Source of the DNA: Alphaproteobacteria bacterium
GTDB lineage: Bacteria > Pseudomonadota > Alphaproteobacteria > Micavibrionales > Micavibrionaceae
Assembly (NCBI GenBank): GCA_030432775.1
Contig: JAUILO010000051.1
Location: forward strand, 1-15,162
DNA: 15,162 nucleotides
Direction: 5' to 3'
The notes under the pieces are model-generated. The model ran no database searches, was not told the DNA's origin, and saw nothing but the letters and a program-made list of their open reading frames with translations. Shown here piece after piece: positions 14,893 through 15,162 of the stretch. The position numbers were made by a program, and so were the translations under genes. Positions within the stretch are counted from its first letter, which is position 1. Each line of letters starts with the position of its first letter.

Positions 14893-15162
14893 TCGTCAGA
14901 GGGCTGGGCAGCCGCTTGCGCTGGTTTATACGGTTCGAGAGGAAAGTCCGGGCTTCACGGAAAAATGGTGCCGGGTAATACCCGGGGGGCGCGAGCCTAC
15001 GGAAAGTGCAGCAGAGAGTAAACAGCCGATGGCTTGTTTATACAAGATCAGGCAATGGTGAAAGGGTGCGGTAAGAGCGCACCGCGTGACCGGTAACGGA
15101 AGCGGCATGGTAAACCCCGCCAGAAGCAAGACCAAATAGGAACTACATCTCTTCGGAGGTCT
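14893..15162 (+). ncRNA. rnpB: RNase P RNA (bacterial type A), 5' part; 3' end outside the window
   Basis: Catalytic RNA that removes 5' leaders from tRNA precursors with the protein RnpA. Conserved blocks appear in the order of E. coli M1 RNA: GAGGAAAGTCCGGGC (14939-14953, P4 5' strand region), GCAGCAGAGAGTAAACAGCC near 15008-15027, GGTGAAAGGGTGCGGTAAGA near 15057-15076 followed by GCGCACCG, and AGCAAGACCAAATAGG near 15125-15140. The window stops inside the P15-P17 region at a CTCTTCGGAG hairpin, so the 3' strand of P4 (the ACAGAACCCGGCTTA-type block) and P18 are missing. The 5' end is set by alignment from memory to E. coli P1 and may be off by several bases. Confidence 0.95.

Noticed and set aside
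1..15162. CRISPR array, transposon ends, prophage, toxin-antitoxin pair or tRNA
   Set aside because: Read on both strands; no regularly spaced repeats, transposase motifs, paired small genes or tRNA T-loop signatures were found. The TTCGAGA near 14935 belongs to RNase P RNA.

Overview
The window looks like chromosomal DNA from an alphaproteobacterium of moderate G+C (by eye in the 40s percent, not computed). Three gene orders support this: plsY-dprA-topA; sdhC-sdhD-sdhA-sdhB with mitochondrion-like subunits; and an AmpD/AmiD-type amidase directly before the RNase P RNA gene, which in many alphaproteobacteria lies just upstream of the mraZ/ftsI/mur division cluster. I cannot name the genus. 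I see no insertion sequence, prophage gene, CRISPR array, tRNA or obvious foreign island.

Layout. Positions 1-6837 are all on the minus strand. Read in the direction of transcription they are a soluble hybrid histidine kinase with an internal phosphorelay, a class III CoA-transferase most like the succinyl-CoA:glutarate (SUGCT) branch, then plsY (membrane phospholipid synthesis), dprA (single-strand DNA/RecA loading) and the first half of topA (type IA topoisomerase, cut by the window start). plsY and dprA overlap by four bases. At 6928 asd (lysine/DAP, threonine and methionine synthesis) runs on the plus strand. It converges with pdxY (pyridoxal kinase), leaving only 9 bp between them. Upstream of pdxY on the minus strand is a small TerB-like acidic helical protein.

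Positions 9639-13167 hold a complete succinate dehydrogenase operon: two membrane anchors, flavoprotein and iron-sulfur subunit, with all cofactor ligands present. It ends at a strong two-way intrinsic terminator. The 3' end of msrA (exported methionine sulfoxide reductase A, minus strand) is written into that same hairpin. Finally an N-acetylmuramoyl-L-alanine amidase (GTG start, very strong ribosome binding site) and the 5' part of rnpB run on the plus strand to the window end.

How they fit together: most of the window is housekeeping (envelope lipid and peptidoglycan, DAP precursor, TCA cycle/respiration, DNA topology, RNA processing). The least explained parts are the sensor-less hybrid kinase at 4786-6837, the CoA-transferase beside it, the TerB-like protein with its repeat-bearing upstream region, and the coding terminator at 13220-13248. 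I did not find a convincing new multi-gene system; the findings list smaller oddities.
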